Shown here in pieces: positions 1-8,664 of a stretch of 64,000 bases of DNA. The notes under the pieces are model-generated. The model saw only the letters and a program-made list of their open reading frames with translations, ran no database searches and had not been told where the DNA came from. How positions within the stretch are numbered: the first letter of the stretch is position 1; each line of letters opens with the position of its first letter. Made by a program: the position numbers and the translations under genes. This DNA comes from CAVYXF01 sp963772335 (GTDB taxonomy: Bacteria; Pseudomonadota; Alphaproteobacteria; Rhizobiales; Rhodomicrobiaceae), in the NCBI GenBank assembly GCA_963772335.1, contig CAVYXF010000008.1, positions 310,001 to 374,000 on the forward strand, in the 5' to 3' direction.

Positions 1-1177
1 GATCTGGCTGCGGCAGGGCTCGACATCGAGGCGCAAAGACCGCTCGCCAAGCGAAATGGCGAGGGCGCGCATGAAGGCGGCGCGCCACCGCCTCGATGTC
101 CTCCGCGGGCCGGGCGAGCAGGGCAATGGTCGGCAGCTGAGAGCGTAGCCTGTCGGGGTCGGCGTAGAGCTTCAGCGTGGCTTCCACCGCCGCGAGGCGC
201 AATTTGTCAAGGCGCAGGGCGCGTTTGAGTGGATGCTTGGCAATGCGCCAAATCAGCTCGCGCTTGCCGGCGATGAAACCGGCCTGCGGTCCGCCGAGCA
301 GCTTGTCGCCGGAGAAGGTCACGGCACCGACACCAGCGGCAATGGCCTCGGCCGCGGTCGGCTCATGGGGGAGGCCGTAGCGCCGCAGATCGACCAGTGT
401 GCCCGAGCCGAGGTCTTCGACGACCGGAATGCCGTGTTCCTTCCCGAGCAAGGCGAGGGTGGGGGCATCGACCGCGGCGGTGAAGCCTCTTACCGCGTAA
501 TTGGAGGTATGCACCTTCATGATCAGCGCCGTGTCCGGGCCGATGGCGCGTGCATAGTCACCCAGATGGGTGCGGTTGGTGGTGCCAATCTCGACGAGCT
601 TGCAGCCGGCCTCGCGCATGATATCGGGAATACGGAACGCGCCGCCGATCTCGACCAGCTCGCCGCGCGAGACAATCACCTCGCGTCCGCTTGCCAGCGC
701 CTTCAGCAGCAGGAAAACCGCCCCGGCATTGTTGTTCACCGCCAGGGCGCCCTCGGCACCCGTCAGGCGCGTGAGCCAGGGTTCGATGTGGGTGTCACGC
801 TCGCCGCGTTTGCCTTCCGCGAGGTCGTATTCGAGCGTTGTCGGGTGGCGCATCGCCTCAAGCGCGGCGGCTGCGGCCTCCTCCGCGAGCAAGGCGCGGC
901 CGAGATTGGTGTGCAGCACCGTGCCGGTAAGATTGATCACCCGGCGCTGGGACGGCGCGAAGAACGCCTCCAGTTTCTCCTGGCAGAATTGCGCAACAGC
1001 AGCGGGTTCGGCCGCGATAAGGCCCTCGCGAATGGCGGCAGCGGCATCGCGGGCGGCATCGCGCAAGGGAACCCGGCCAAAGCGCTCCGCGAGCGCCGCC
1101 ATCTCTGGCCAGCCAAGCATGGCATCGATGGAGGGCGGGGTGCGCCTGCCGCCGCTCTTGGCACTCGCGGCGGTCAC
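1..1177 (-). CDS. selA: L-seryl-tRNA(Sec) selenium transferase, 3' end cut by window edge, one apparent frame break
   Basis: PLP enzyme that converts seryl-tRNA(Sec) to selenocysteyl-tRNA(Sec) in the cytoplasm. The reading frame from a GTG at 1177 (GGAGG 6 bases upstream) gives the SelA N-terminal domain, the LTGTVLHTNLGRA motif, NNNAGAV, and the PLP-lysine motif FSGDKLLGGPQAG. Near 55-85 the frame changes: upstream it reads IEAVARRL, and from there only the next frame gives LRLDVEPCRSQI, which matches the conserved PCLSQI segment of E. coli SelA. Removing one G from the GGG at 63-65 restores it. The neighbour upstream is a truncated fdhE, the usual partner of selA near formate dehydrogenase genes. 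Identity is secure; whether the frame break is real is not. Confidence 0.9.
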   Translation of the reverse strand, partial: MTAASAKSGGRRTPPSIDAMLGWPEMAALAERFGRVPLRDAARDAAAAIREGLIAAEPAAVAQFCQEKLEAFFAPSQRRVINLTGTVLHTNLGRALLAEEAAAAALEAMRHPTTLEYDLAEGKRGERDTHIEPWLTRLTGAEGALAVNNNAGAVFLLLKALASGREVIVSRGELVEIGGAFRIPDIMREAGCKLVEIGTTNRTHLGDYARAIGPDTALIMKVHTSNYAVRGFTAAVDAPTLALLGKEHGIPVVEDLGSGTLVDLRRYGLPHEPTAAEAIAAGVGAVTFSGDKLLGGPQAGFIAGKRELIWRIAKHPLKRALRLDKLRLAAVEATLKLYADPDRLRSQLPTIALLARPAEDIEAVARRLHARPRHFAWRAVFAPRCRALPQPD

Positions 1178-1209
1178 GATGCGCCTCCGCAACTGCTGAA
1201 CGGCAAAGC

Positions 1210-1345
1210 CCCCTCACCCGGCCGCCTGTGGGCGTCTGCCCTCTCCCGCGAGGGGAAAGGGCTGCGCGAAGCGCCGGGTGAGGGGTTGCGCCCTATCGGT
1301 CGTCCGTAACCCCTCACCCCAACCCTCTCCCAACGGGAGAGGGAG
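1210..1345. repeat. Palindromic intergenic repeat (CCCTCACCC / CCCTCTCCC type)
   Basis: Two nested palindromes built from CCCTCACCC, CCCTCTCCC, GGGAGAGGG and GGGTGAGGG words fill most of the gap between the fdhE remnant and selA. A second copy of the same design lies at 14486-14613. Such elements are scattered in intergenic DNA of many Hyphomicrobiales genomes. Transcribed, they would form strong stems and could act as terminators or mRNA stabilisers; that is inference. Confidence 0.75.
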
Positions 1346-1408
1346 CCGGCACTGCCGTCGGAGAGGCGGGAGACAAAGATCGAGGCCGGGATGGGAGCTG
1401 AGCCCGCC

Positions 1409-1876
1409 TCAATGCCCCTGCAGGAAGGGGTTCGGCGCGTGGCGCTTATATCCGCTTTCGCTGACAAGAATGTCCAGGCCGAAGCTGGCGAGATCGTCGG
1501 CGAAAGGCTCCGCATGGGGTTCTTTGATGGCATAGAACAGCTTGGAATAGGAGCCGCAGGCGTTGCAGGTCGCGGCCTTTACCCCGCCACCTGCGCCCTC
1601 GATCTCCTCATAGGCGAGCTTCTTCTCGTCGCCGCACACAATACAGTTCACTCGCACATGATTCCAGGCCGAACAGCACAAGGAGCATGTCAGATAACGA
1701 CGGCCGTAAGCCTCATCGGCAACCACGATCCCGCCGACGGGCGGCGAACCGCAGGCCGGACATAGGCCCTTGGCTTCGAGCGGCCGTACCGTCTTCGGAT
1801 CGAGTTCTGCGGCATACTGAGCGAATTCCACTTGCAAGGCTGGGTTGGCGCTGAAGCAGGCGCCGGTCCGGAAATC
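1409..1876 (-). pseudogene. fdhE: FdhE formate dehydrogenase accessory protein, C-terminal half only
   Basis: FdhE helps mature formate dehydrogenase. The open frame gives four Cys pairs (CPACGS, CSLC, CIVCG, CNACG) followed by ADDLASFGLDILVSESGY and NPFLQGH, which align with the C-terminal rubredoxin-like part of E. coli FdhE (about 309 residues). About 150-160 N-terminal residues are missing: the frame is closed by a TGA at 1877-1879 and the DNA just upstream belongs to another small gene, so a simple frameshift cannot explain the loss. The only plausible internal start is a TTG at 1837, giving 142 residues. Either a remnant of a deleted fdh locus or, less likely, a working short zinc-binding domain. 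Confidence 0.8.
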
Positions 1877-1906
1877 TCATTGCGGCCAGGTTCGGCTTTG
1901 CTCTCC

Positions 1907-2122
1907 TTATCGGTCCTGTTCTGTCCAGCCGGTTTCGTCACCGTCGGGTTGCGCCTGCTTTGCGGCACCCGGATTGGCCTGATCTTGCGTCTGAGGTTTT
2001 TTTGCACCGGGTTCGCCTTGCATCGGTTGTGTTTGGTTCTGCGCCGCGGCGGCGGTGCTCAGTAGCAACAGAGCGGCAATCGGAGCGATAAAACGCGGTG
2101 TCGGACGTCCTCCGGTTTGCAA
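1907..2122 (-). CDS. Small exported Gln/Pro-rich protein of unknown function
   Basis: Predicted 71 residues. Residues 10-26 form a hydrophobic signal segment (FIAPIAALLLLSTAAAAQ) with an AAA-AQ type cleavage site, followed by a low-complexity tail rich in Q, P, G, K and D. No family was recognised. It ends about 30 bases before the open frame of the fdhE remnant and is transcribed in the same direction. Coding status rests mainly on the convincing signal peptide. Confidence 0.5.
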   Translation of the reverse strand: MQTGGRPTPRFIAPIAALLLLSTAAAAQNQTQPMQGEPGAKKPQTQDQANPGAAKQAQPDGDETGWTEQDR

Positions 2123-2242
2123 GCCGCTGGCAATTTCAACCGCGGCTTGCCAATTTCTCTGTAATCGACCTTAACAGAACGAAACATGCTTTGTTCCCCG
2201 CGGGTCACCCCGCCGGAATCAAGGCCAGAGCCGGTGAAATTC

Positions 2243-2716
2243 ATGCTGAATATGATTCCCCTCGACGAACGGACGCTCATCGCCGGGCAGATACAGCCGG
2301 CCGATCTGGAGCACGTCGCCAAGGCCGGCGTGCGGCTGGTGGTCAACAACCGTCCCGACGGCGAAGCGCTCATGGGCCAGCCGCGCGCGGCAAAGCTCGA
2401 GGAGGCCGCACGCGACCAGGGTCTCGCCTTCATGAACCTGCCCTTTACCATGCACACGCTGACGCCCGATCATGTGGCGCAGTTCGCCGCCGCGCTGAAG
2501 GCAACGGACGGGCGGGTGCTCGCTTATTGCCGGAGCGGCTCGCGCTCTAGCCTCTTATGGGCCGCGGCGCAGGTCGCCTCAGGTGCCGATGTCGATGCGG
2601 TGCTCGCGCAAGCGCAAAATGCCGGCATCGACCTCGCCCAGGCGCGCGCGCTGATCGAGGGGCTTGGCCACGCCGCGGCAGGGCAGGCCGGTACGGACGC
2701 GGCTCCGCAGGGCTAA
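2243..2716 (+). CDS. TIGR01244/DUF442 family phosphatase-like or sulfurtransferase-like protein
   Basis: About 157 residues with the family features: an N-terminal segment beginning around LDERTLIAGQIQPADL, a VVNNRPDGE motif, and the P-loop-like CRSGSRS active-site motif where the Cys would be the nucleophile. Related domains are found fused to beta-lactamase-fold sulfur dioxygenases, and the family has been linked to sulfide handling, but a free-standing copy is hard to assign to a substrate. The ATG at 2243 is preferred over an upstream in-frame ATG at 2186 because homologues start just before the LDERTLIAGQI block. The gene is divergent from the small exported protein. Confidence 0.75.
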   Translation: MLNMIPLDERTLIAGQIQPADLEHVAKAGVRLVVNNRPDGEALMGQPRAAKLEEAARDQGLAFMNLPFTMHTLTPDHVAQFAAALKATDGRVLAYCRSGSRSSLLWAAAQVASGADVDAVLAQAQNAGIDLAQARALIEGLGHAAAGQAGTDAAPQG

Positions 2717-2808
2717 GCCCCGCGTGACTTGCAGATTCTGTCATGAAATCGCGCAAGTGCTCCGTTATTTGGTGAGCGCCATGAGGCGTTTAGCTAGGGG
2801 GAGCAACA

Positions 2809-3168
2809 ATGGCAGGACCGACAGCAAAGCCGTTTCTCAAATCGTTTCTGTTTGCCGCGATCGTATTCATTGTCTGGGTCGCCGCGATGTTTCTGACGCT
2901 TGGAGCGCCCGGCACGCCCGAAGGTGCGGGGCGCGTTGTCGGGCACATTCTGTTCGTCGTGCTGATTCCCGCCTTGATCACGGCGCTGTGGGCGAGGTTC
3001 TCCGGCAGGGCCTGGTCGATCTGGCGGATCGGCATTACCTTTTTCGTTCTTCTCGTCCTGATCGCCTTCCTCAGCTTTGCCGGGCGGCTAAACAACACGA
3101 ATACCGCGGGTCTTGAGCGCGCTATCCAGTCGGATGACAGCTTGGCGCTCCGCAACACTGCCGCTTAG
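2809..3168 (+). CDS. Small integral membrane protein, unknown function
   Basis: Predicted 119 residues with three hydrophobic segments (about residues 10-31, 42-62 and 71-90) and a short polar C-terminus. A GGGGAG ribosome site lies 5 bases upstream of the ATG. No family signature is recognised. It is a single gene between a DUF442-type gene and a convergent deacetylase-like gene. Composition matches its neighbours, so there is no sign of recent transfer. Confidence 0.7.
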   Translation: MAGPTAKPFLKSFLFAAIVFIVWVAAMFLTLGAPGTPEGAGRVVGHILFVVLIPALITALWARFSGRAWSIWRIGITFFVLLVLIAFLSFAGRLNNTNTAGLERAIQSDDSLALRNTAA

Positions 3169-3174
3169 CCGCAC

Positions 3175-4076
3175 TCAGAATCCATAGACCGCCTTCGCCA
3201 CGGCAAAAGTATTGGCGTAGGCCGCGACCGATATGCCGATCGGGTCGGCATAGCCGCCGCCGGTTGCCATACTGAGCGGAATGGCGGCGCGGGCAAAGCT
3301 CTCGAAGACAACGCGGTCGCGCGCCGTCAAGCCGGCATAGGTGAGGGCGAGCCGCCCGAGCCGGTCCTCGGCAAGCGCGTCGACGCCGGCCTGATAGAGC
3401 ACGAGGTCCGGGCGGAAGGCGAGCACCGCCTCCAGCCCTTCATGCAGGCGGCGCAGATAGGCGCTCATCTTCGGTGCCGTCGGGCAGGGCGATATCGAAC
3501 GTCGAGGCGACCTTGCGGAACGGGAAGTTCTTCTCGCCATGCATGGAGAACACAAACACATCGGTACGGCCGGCGAGGATCGCGGCGTTGCCGTCGCCCT
3601 GGTGCACGTCCAGATCGATGATCGCCACGCGGGCAGCTAACTTCTCATCGAGCGCTGTCAGCGCTGCGATGGCGAAATCGTTGAACACACAATAGCCCGA
3701 GCCGAAATCGGTGTGAGCATGGTGCGTGCCGCCAGCGAGCTGGGCGCAAAAGCCATGGGCCAGTGCTGCGCGCATCGAGGCAACTGCCCCGCCCATGGTG
3801 GCAAGCACCCGGTGGGTCAGATGCTCACTCCAGGGAATGCCAATGCGGCGCATGGCGTCTGCCGGCAGACCGCCAGCGAGGAAGGCGTCGATATAGGCGG
3901 GTGCGATGCGCGCGCTCGAGGTCGCCGCGGCTTGCAAGTGGCGACAGCTCAAGCTGCCAGGGCGCAACGATCCCCTGTTGCAGCAGCGCCTCACGCAGCA
4001 GCCGGTTTTTGCCCGTCGGAAAGCGATGGCCAGGCGGCAGCGGGATGTTGAAGACGTCGGCATAGTAGAAATGCAT
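3175..4076 (-). CDS. Histone deacetylase superfamily (AcuC/acetylpolyamine amidohydrolase-like) protein with two apparent frame breaks
   Basis: Zinc hydrolase of the arginase/deacetylase fold. Read across three frames the product is continuous: N-terminus MHFYYADVFNIPLPPGHRFP, then RRIGIPWSEHLTHR, the catalytic GGTHHAHTDFGSGYCVFND and IDLDVHQGDGNA (metal ligands and His pair), HGEKNFPFRK, LPDGTEDE, and finally YLRRLHEGLEAVLAFRPDLV through MATGGGYADP. The breaks are near 3899-3901 and near 3461-3465. Each is repaired by deleting one base, which gives about 300 residues, normal for the family. The substrate is probably an acetylated small molecule; context does not help. A true pseudogene is possible, but the coding sequence is otherwise well kept. 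Confidence 0.8.
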
Positions 4077-4142
4077 GCGCTCAACTTTAGCGCATACCGT
4101 CCACCAGCGTAACGCCGCTTAAGCCGCCTTGCGAGCCGACTG

Positions 4143-4631
4143 CTAAGATAGCTTCTCGGGGTGCTTCTTGCCCTTCTCGTAGGTCTCGTAGACGATCACC
4201 GGGATCTTCACATCGCCTAGATGCTTCTCGATCAGCGGCTCGACCTCGCTCCAATCCAGTCCGCCGACACCGGTCGCCAGCCGCGGCAGGGCCAGCGACT
4301 TGATGTCTTCCTTCTCGATCAGTGCGCGAAGCTCCTTCAGCGCATGGCCAACATTATGAGCCGTCGCCTTGCCGGGATGGGCTTTGTTGTCCAGGGCCGG
4401 CTCCTGGGTCATCAGATTGACGACGACCTTCTCTGCCCCGGCCCACAGCCAGGCGTGACCGGCCTTGGGATGCTGGAGTTGGCAGTAATGGCGGAAGTCC
4501 TTGGCCATCGCCGGAAACCGCTCGCGCAGCGCAAGCGCCAGCCCCTGATTGAAATGGTCATTCGGAGCAACGCCGTGCGCGATGGCCTGCGCTTCGCTGA
4601 GAAGAATGTCGCCGGAGGCCTTGGTGATCAT
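4143..4631 (-). CDS. Macro-domain (ADP-ribose-binding) protein
   Basis: A stand-alone macro domain of 162 residues. It opens with ITKASGDILLSEAQAIAHGVAPND, the strand and Asn/Asp loop of this fold, and later has LPRLATGVGGLDWSEV, the glycine-rich phosphate-binding loop. Such proteins bind or hydrolyse ADP-ribose derivatives, and the closest relatives in sequence style are DarG-type macro domains. No DarT-like ADP-ribosyltransferase gene lies next to it, so an antitoxin role is not supported. It is divergent from the isochorismatase-fold gene across a gap of about 210 bases in which nothing clear is seen. Confidence 0.8.
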   Translation of the reverse strand: MITKASGDILLSEAQAIAHGVAPNDHFNQGLALALRERFPAMAKDFRHYCQLQHPKAGHAWLWAGAEKVVVNLMTQEPALDNKAHPGKATAHNVGHALKELRALIEKEDIKSLALPRLATGVGGLDWSEVEPLIEKHLGDVKIPVIVYETYEKGKKHPEKLS

Positions 4632-4840
4632 TTTTACCCTTCTGTTTCTGTCGATCTGTCCTTAACGAATTTTGAGCCCCCGGCACGAAATCGGCATTGA
4701 TTTGGCGCAAGGCCGACCAGCCTCCCGCCATGCAAGCCCATTGCCAAGTCCGTTTCGCGAGCACATCTTCTCCCACGACCTTCCGTTCTGTTTCGTTCTT
4801 CCCACGCACGAAGCAGGCTTCCCTCCAGGAAAGCTCCCCG

Positions 4841-5413
4841 ATGCCTGTCTTTGATGCTCGCACGACCGCCCTCGTTCTCATCGATCTCCAGAACGGCACC
4901 ATCGGCACGCCGCTCGCGCCGCGCTCGGGCGCTGAGGTGCTGGCGACGGGACAGGCTCTTGCAACGCGGTTTCGCTCGGCTGGCGCTGTTGTCGTGCTCG
5001 TCCGCGTGGCCTTTGCCGAGAATTTCGCTGATACGCCGAGTCAAAATGTCGATCAGCCCTTGAGGCGGCCGGAGAAGGGGCTGCCGGCAAGCTGGAGCGC
5101 GCTCGCAGACGGCCTTGCCCAGCCCAGTGACCTCGTCATCACCAAGCACCAATGGGGTGCGTTTTACGGCACGGAGCTCGACCTGCAACTGCGCCGGCGC
5201 GGCATGCGCACGGTCGTGCTCGGCGGGATCGCCACCAATTTCGGCATAGAGTCGACGGCGCGCCAAGCCTGGGAACACGGCTATGACCTGTACCTCGTCG
5301 AGGATGCCTGCGCCAGCATCTCGGAGGAACTGCACAATATGGCTTTCCAGCACATCTTCCCACGGATCGCGCGTATCGGAACGAGCGACGCCATCAGCTT
5401 TGCGGCAAGCTGA
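4841..5413 (+). CDS. Isochorismatase-fold hydrolase, YecD-like, lacking the catalytic Cys
   Basis: About 190 residues with the family's conserved Asp motif (TALVLIDLQNG), the Lys motif (ITKHQWGAFYGT) and the block GGIATNFGIESTARQAW. In classical amidohydrolases the last block carries a Cys nucleophile just before ESTA; here the position is Gly, as in the YecD-like branch. Amide hydrolysis by the usual mechanism is therefore doubtful. AGGA precedes the ATG. The stop codon lies one base before the next ATG, so the gene is probably co-translated with the AbrB-type membrane gene. Confidence 0.85.
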   Translation: MPVFDARTTALVLIDLQNGTIGTPLAPRSGAEVLATGQALATRFRSAGAVVVLVRVAFAENFADTPSQNVDQPLRRPEKGLPASWSALADGLAQPSDLVITKHQWGAFYGTELDLQLRRRGMRTVVLGGIATNFGIESTARQAWEHGYDLYLVEDACASISEELHNMAFQHIFPRIARIGTSDAISFAAS

Positions 5414-5414
5414 G

Positions 5415-6566
5415 ATGCAGTTTACGCCTCGCCGTTCGGGGTCCTCGCGGCTCGCGCCGCTCGGCAGCCGGGGTATTGGCACGCAATGGGGGGTCTTGCT
5501 CGGACTTTCGGTGCCGCTCGTCCTGATCCTTGAAGCCATACACCTGCCCGCCGCTCTCCTGCTTGGGCCGATGATCGCGGCGATCGTTATTGGCGCGGCC
5601 GAAGGCACGGTGCGGGTGCCGACCATTGCCTTCGCCCTTGCGCAAGGGGTGGTCGGCTGCATGATCGCACGCGCCATGCCGCTGTCCATCGTGGCAAGAA
5701 TTCTGCAAGATTGGCCGGTGTTTCTTGCAGGCGTCATCTCGGTGGTTGCGGCGGCAACGGCACTGGGCTGGCTCTTGGCCCGCTGGCAGGTACTGCCCGG
5801 GACGACCGCAATCTGGGGCTCGGCGCCGGGCGCGGCTTCGGCGATGGTTATCATGGCCGATGCTTTCGGGGCCGATGTGCGCCTGGTCGCCCTTATGCAA
5901 TATCTGCGCGTCGTCTGCGTGACGATAATCGCCACAATTGTTGCGCGGATTTTTGTCGGTGCCTCGGGCGGAGCGCTGCCGCAAATTGTATGGTTCCCCC
6001 CCGTCTTGTGGATGCCCTTTCTGGAGACGGTGGCGGTTGCGGTGATCTGCGCCCTGTTGGCCAGACAGCTGCGCATTCCCGGCGGATCGCTGTTCTTACC
6101 GCTGCTTGCCGCCGTGGTGCTGCAGGACGCTGCGGGCATGAAGATCGAGTTGCCGCCCTGGCTCCTTGCGGCGAGCTACGCGGTAATCGGCTGGAGCATC
6201 GGTCTGCGCTTCACGCGGTCGATCCTCGTTTACGCCGCCCGCGCTTTTCCGCGCCTGCTCGGCTCGATCCTGGTCCTCACCGGCATATGCGGCTTGTTTT
6301 CCGGCATTCTCGTTATTGCCAAGGGGACCGACCCATTGACCGCCTATCTCGCCTTCAGTCCAGGCGGCGCGGACGCGGTTGCCATCATCACCGCATCGAG
6401 CAATGTCGACCAGCCATTCGTCATGTCGATGCAGATTGCCCGCTTTCTCCTTGTGCTTTTCCTGGGGCCCAGTCTCTCCCGTTTCATTGCCAGGCGGTCT
6501 ACGGCGCCGGTTACGCCGCCCGCGCAGGTGCAGGAAGAACGGCGCGACGCGATTCCGCCGGAGTGA
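5415..6566 (+). CDS. AbrB-duplication family integral membrane protein
   Basis: About 383 residues, largely hydrophobic, with two similar halves of several membrane segments each. Typical family motifs are LPAALLLGPMIAAI near the start, WGSAPGAASAMVIMADAFGAD in the middle and LAFSPGGADAVAIITASSNVD near the end. The two halves carry the repeated G-P-G and S-PGG signatures of the family, sometimes named AbrB regulator or ammonia monooxygenase-like in databases. Its true role is unknown; a transport role is likely from the topology. It follows the isochorismatase-fold gene with a 1-base gap. Confidence 0.8.
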   Translation: MQFTPRRSGSSRLAPLGSRGIGTQWGVLLGLSVPLVLILEAIHLPAALLLGPMIAAIVIGAAEGTVRVPTIAFALAQGVVGCMIARAMPLSIVARILQDWPVFLAGVISVVAAATALGWLLARWQVLPGTTAIWGSAPGAASAMVIMADAFGADVRLVALMQYLRVVCVTIIATIVARIFVGASGGALPQIVWFPPVLWMPFLETVAVAVICALLARQLRIPGGSLFLPLLAAVVLQDAAGMKIELPPWLLAASYAVIGWSIGLRFTRSILVYAARAFPRLLGSILVLTGICGLFSGILVIAKGTDPLTAYLAFSPGGADAVAIITASSNVDQPFVMSMQIARFLLVLFLGPSLSRFIARRSTAPVTPPAQVQEERRDAIPPE

Positions 6567-6641
6567 CCGCCCGGTTGATCCGGTGCTTTTCACGTGCGAA
6601 GCATGGTCCCATCGACAAAACAGCGTCGGGGACCGTTGTTG

Positions 6642-7292
6642 ATGCAAGCTCCGCAATACCGTCGGGCAGAGCGACTGGCCGATAACGCCGTCCATGTGGT
6701 CGGCGTGGCACTGGGGATTGCGGGCGCACTGCGCCTCGCCACGCTGATGCAGCATCTCAACTCGTTCGCCGAGCAACTGGCGATGGCGGTCTATTCGATC
6801 GGGCTTGTCACCATGCTGGCTGTGTCCGCAGCCTACAATATGTGGCCGCCAACACCCCTCAAATCGTGGCTGCGCCGGTTCGACCACAGCGCCATCTATG
6901 TCATGATCGCGGGATCGTATACCCCCTTCATAGTGCAGGTGCCCGATGGCTGGACCGCATTCGCGCTGCTCAGCGTGGTGTGGGGGGTCGCGCTTATCGG
7001 TTTGATCTTCAATCTGGCCGCGCCCAGTCACCTCGAGCGGCTCTCGATCGTCCTCTACCTTGCGCTTGGCTGGAGTGGCCTTGCGGCCTATCACGACCTT
7101 GGCTCGGTCCTCGATGGCGCGACGTGGATCCTGCTTGCCGCGGGAGGACTGATCTACTCGGCCGGCGTCGCATTCCACCTCAGCGAGTCACTGCCGTTTC
7201 ACAACGCGATCTGGCATGTATTCGTGCTGGGTGGAGCCCTTACCCACTATGCTGCCGTACTCGGCCTCGTACCGAGCCCAGCAAGCGGATAA
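6642..7292 (+). CDS. Hemolysin III / YqfA-PAQR family membrane protein
   Basis: About 216 residues and seven hydrophobic segments. The family's conserved acidic and His residues are visible: SAAYNMWP, RFDHSAIYVMIAGSYTPF in the middle, and ESLPFHNAIWHVFVLGGALTHY near the C-terminus, where the His residues are presumed metal ligands. The name comes from a Bacillus cytolysin; the real cellular function in most bacteria is unsettled. The ATG at 6642 is chosen because homologues begin near RAERLADNAVH; an in-frame start at 6594 would add 16 residues. Confidence 0.85.
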   Translation: MQAPQYRRAERLADNAVHVVGVALGIAGALRLATLMQHLNSFAEQLAMAVYSIGLVTMLAVSAAYNMWPPTPLKSWLRRFDHSAIYVMIAGSYTPFIVQVPDGWTAFALLSVVWGVALIGLIFNLAAPSHLERLSIVLYLALGWSGLAAYHDLGSVLDGATWILLAAGGLIYSAGVAFHLSESLPFHNAIWHVFVLGGALTHYAAVLGLVPSPASG

Positions 7293-7306
7293 GACCCTGG
7301 GCTGCG

Positions 7307-8659
7307 TCAGGAAGCGGCAACCGCAAGGCTTGCGGCCAGGACCTCGTCCATGGCATCGGCAAGCCTGTCGGCATGGTTTATCGTCACGCAGAGCGGCGGC
7401 CGGATCTTCAGCACATTGCCATATTGCCCGGCCGCCCCGATCAGGATGCCGCGCTCGCGAAGGTCATTGACCATGGTGACAGCGAGCGTGGGATCGGGGT
7501 CGCGGAAATCTCCGCCTTTGGAGAATTCGACGCCGACATAGAGGCCCGCGCCGCGCACCGCGCTGATGACCGGGTAGCGCAAAGCGAGATCATCGAGGCG
7601 CTTGCGCAGATGCGCCCCGACGAGGGCGGCGTTCCCGATCAGCTCGTCCTCCTCGATGGCATTGAGCACCGCCAGGCCCGCCGCGCCTGCGGCTGGCGAG
7701 GAGGCGAAGGTATTGAAATAGCCGAAATCCTCGATGAAGGCGGTGAGCAGCTCCGGCCGGGTCACCACACCGCCGATCGGATAGCCATTGCCCATCGGCT
7801 TGCCCATGGTGACGATGTCGGGCGTCACGCCGTGGCGGGCGAAACCCCACATGCCGGCGCCGGTGCGGCCAAAGCCCGGCTGCACCTCGTCGGCGATGAA
7901 CAGGGCGCCGCCTTTACGTATTTTCTTCACCGCGGGGGCGAGAAAGCCCGGCGGGTCGGCAAACACGCCGTCGCTGGAGAAGATGCTGTCGACGATCAGG
8001 CCGGCCGGGCGGATGCCATCAGCTTGCAGCGCCTCCATCGCCGCACCGACCGCATCGGCAAAGCCCTTGCCCAAATCGCCGGGATGGAGGCGCGGGTCGG
8101 GGGCGGCGACCATACGCACATGCGGCGGCGGCCCCCCCTTCTTGTAGGATGAGGGTGAGATCTCGGTCACGGCGGTGGTGTTGCCGTGATAGGCAGCCCG
8201 GGTGACGATGAAGCCGGTGCCGCCACTTGCCTTCTTCGCGATCCTGAGCGCGAGATCATTGCTCTCACTGCCGGTACAGGTGAAAACCACATTGCTGAGG
8301 CCCGCAGGGAACAGCTTCAACAGCTTCTCCGCATAATCATGAACAATGTCATAGAGATAGCGGGAGTGCGTGTTGAAGGCGGCGAGCTGCGTCGAGACCG
8401 CCTCGACCACTTTGGGATGGCTGTGACCGACGGTGGGGACATTGTTGTAAAAGTCGAGATAGGCACGCCCGTCCGAGGCGTAGATGTAAGCGCCCTCGGC
8501 GCGCTCGATGCGGATCGGATGCTCGTAGACGATCACCGATGCCGCGCCAAAGCTCTTGCGCCGACGTTTAATGAGGTTCGCCACATCTCTTTCGAGGGTG
8601 CCTGGCTTTGCCTCGCGAAAGGCGTTGAGGGCGAGAATTTCCTGGGTATTGCTGGTCAT
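7307..8659 (-). CDS. Class III PLP enzyme, phospho-lyase-like (AGXT2L/ETNPPL type)
   Basis: A 450-residue PLP-dependent enzyme. It has the aminotransferase III signatures TCTGSESNDLALRIAK and ALFIADEVQPGFGRTG, with the Asp that holds the pyridine ring, and the PLP lysine in TMGKPMGNGYPIGG. The GKPMGNG form is typical of the AGXT2L1/AGXT2L2 branch, whose characterised members eliminate phosphate and ammonia from phosphoethanolamine or phosphohydroxylysine; most aminotransferases differ there. It is the last gene of the operon and follows an APH-fold kinase by 5 bases, which fits a kinase plus phospho-lyase pair. A plain omega-aminotransferase remains the alternative. Confidence 0.8.
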   Translation of the reverse strand: MTSNTQEILALNAFREAKPGTLERDVANLIKRRRKSFGAASVIVYEHPIRIERAEGAYIYASDGRAYLDFYNNVPTVGHSHPKVVEAVSTQLAAFNTHSRYLYDIVHDYAEKLLKLFPAGLSNVVFTCTGSESNDLALRIAKKASGGTGFIVTRAAYHGNTTAVTEISPSSYKKGGPPPHVRMVAAPDPRLHPGDLGKGFADAVGAAMEALQADGIRPAGLIVDSIFSSDGVFADPPGFLAPAVKKIRKGGALFIADEVQPGFGRTGAGMWGFARHGVTPDIVTMGKPMGNGYPIGGVVTRPELLTAFIEDFGYFNTFASSPAAGAAGLAVLNAIEEDELIGNAALVGAHLRKRLDDLALRYPVISAVRGAGLYVGVEFSKGGDFRDPDPTLAVTMVNDLRERGILIGAAGQYGNVLKIRPPLCVTINHADRLADAMDEVLAASLAVAAS

Positions 8660-8664
8660 TGGCG

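Noticed and set aside
233..1309. Long plus-strand open frame of 358 codons
   Set aside because: It is antisense to selA, which has clear family motifs; its own product is low-complexity Arg/Gly-rich without domain features.
4143..4631. DarTG-type toxin-antitoxin system
   Set aside because: Only the macro domain is present; neither neighbour resembles a DarT ADP-ribosyltransferase.
4634..6139. Minus-strand open frame of 501 codons
   Set aside because: Antisense to the isochorismatase-fold and AbrB-type genes; composition is typical of a GC-rich shadow frame.
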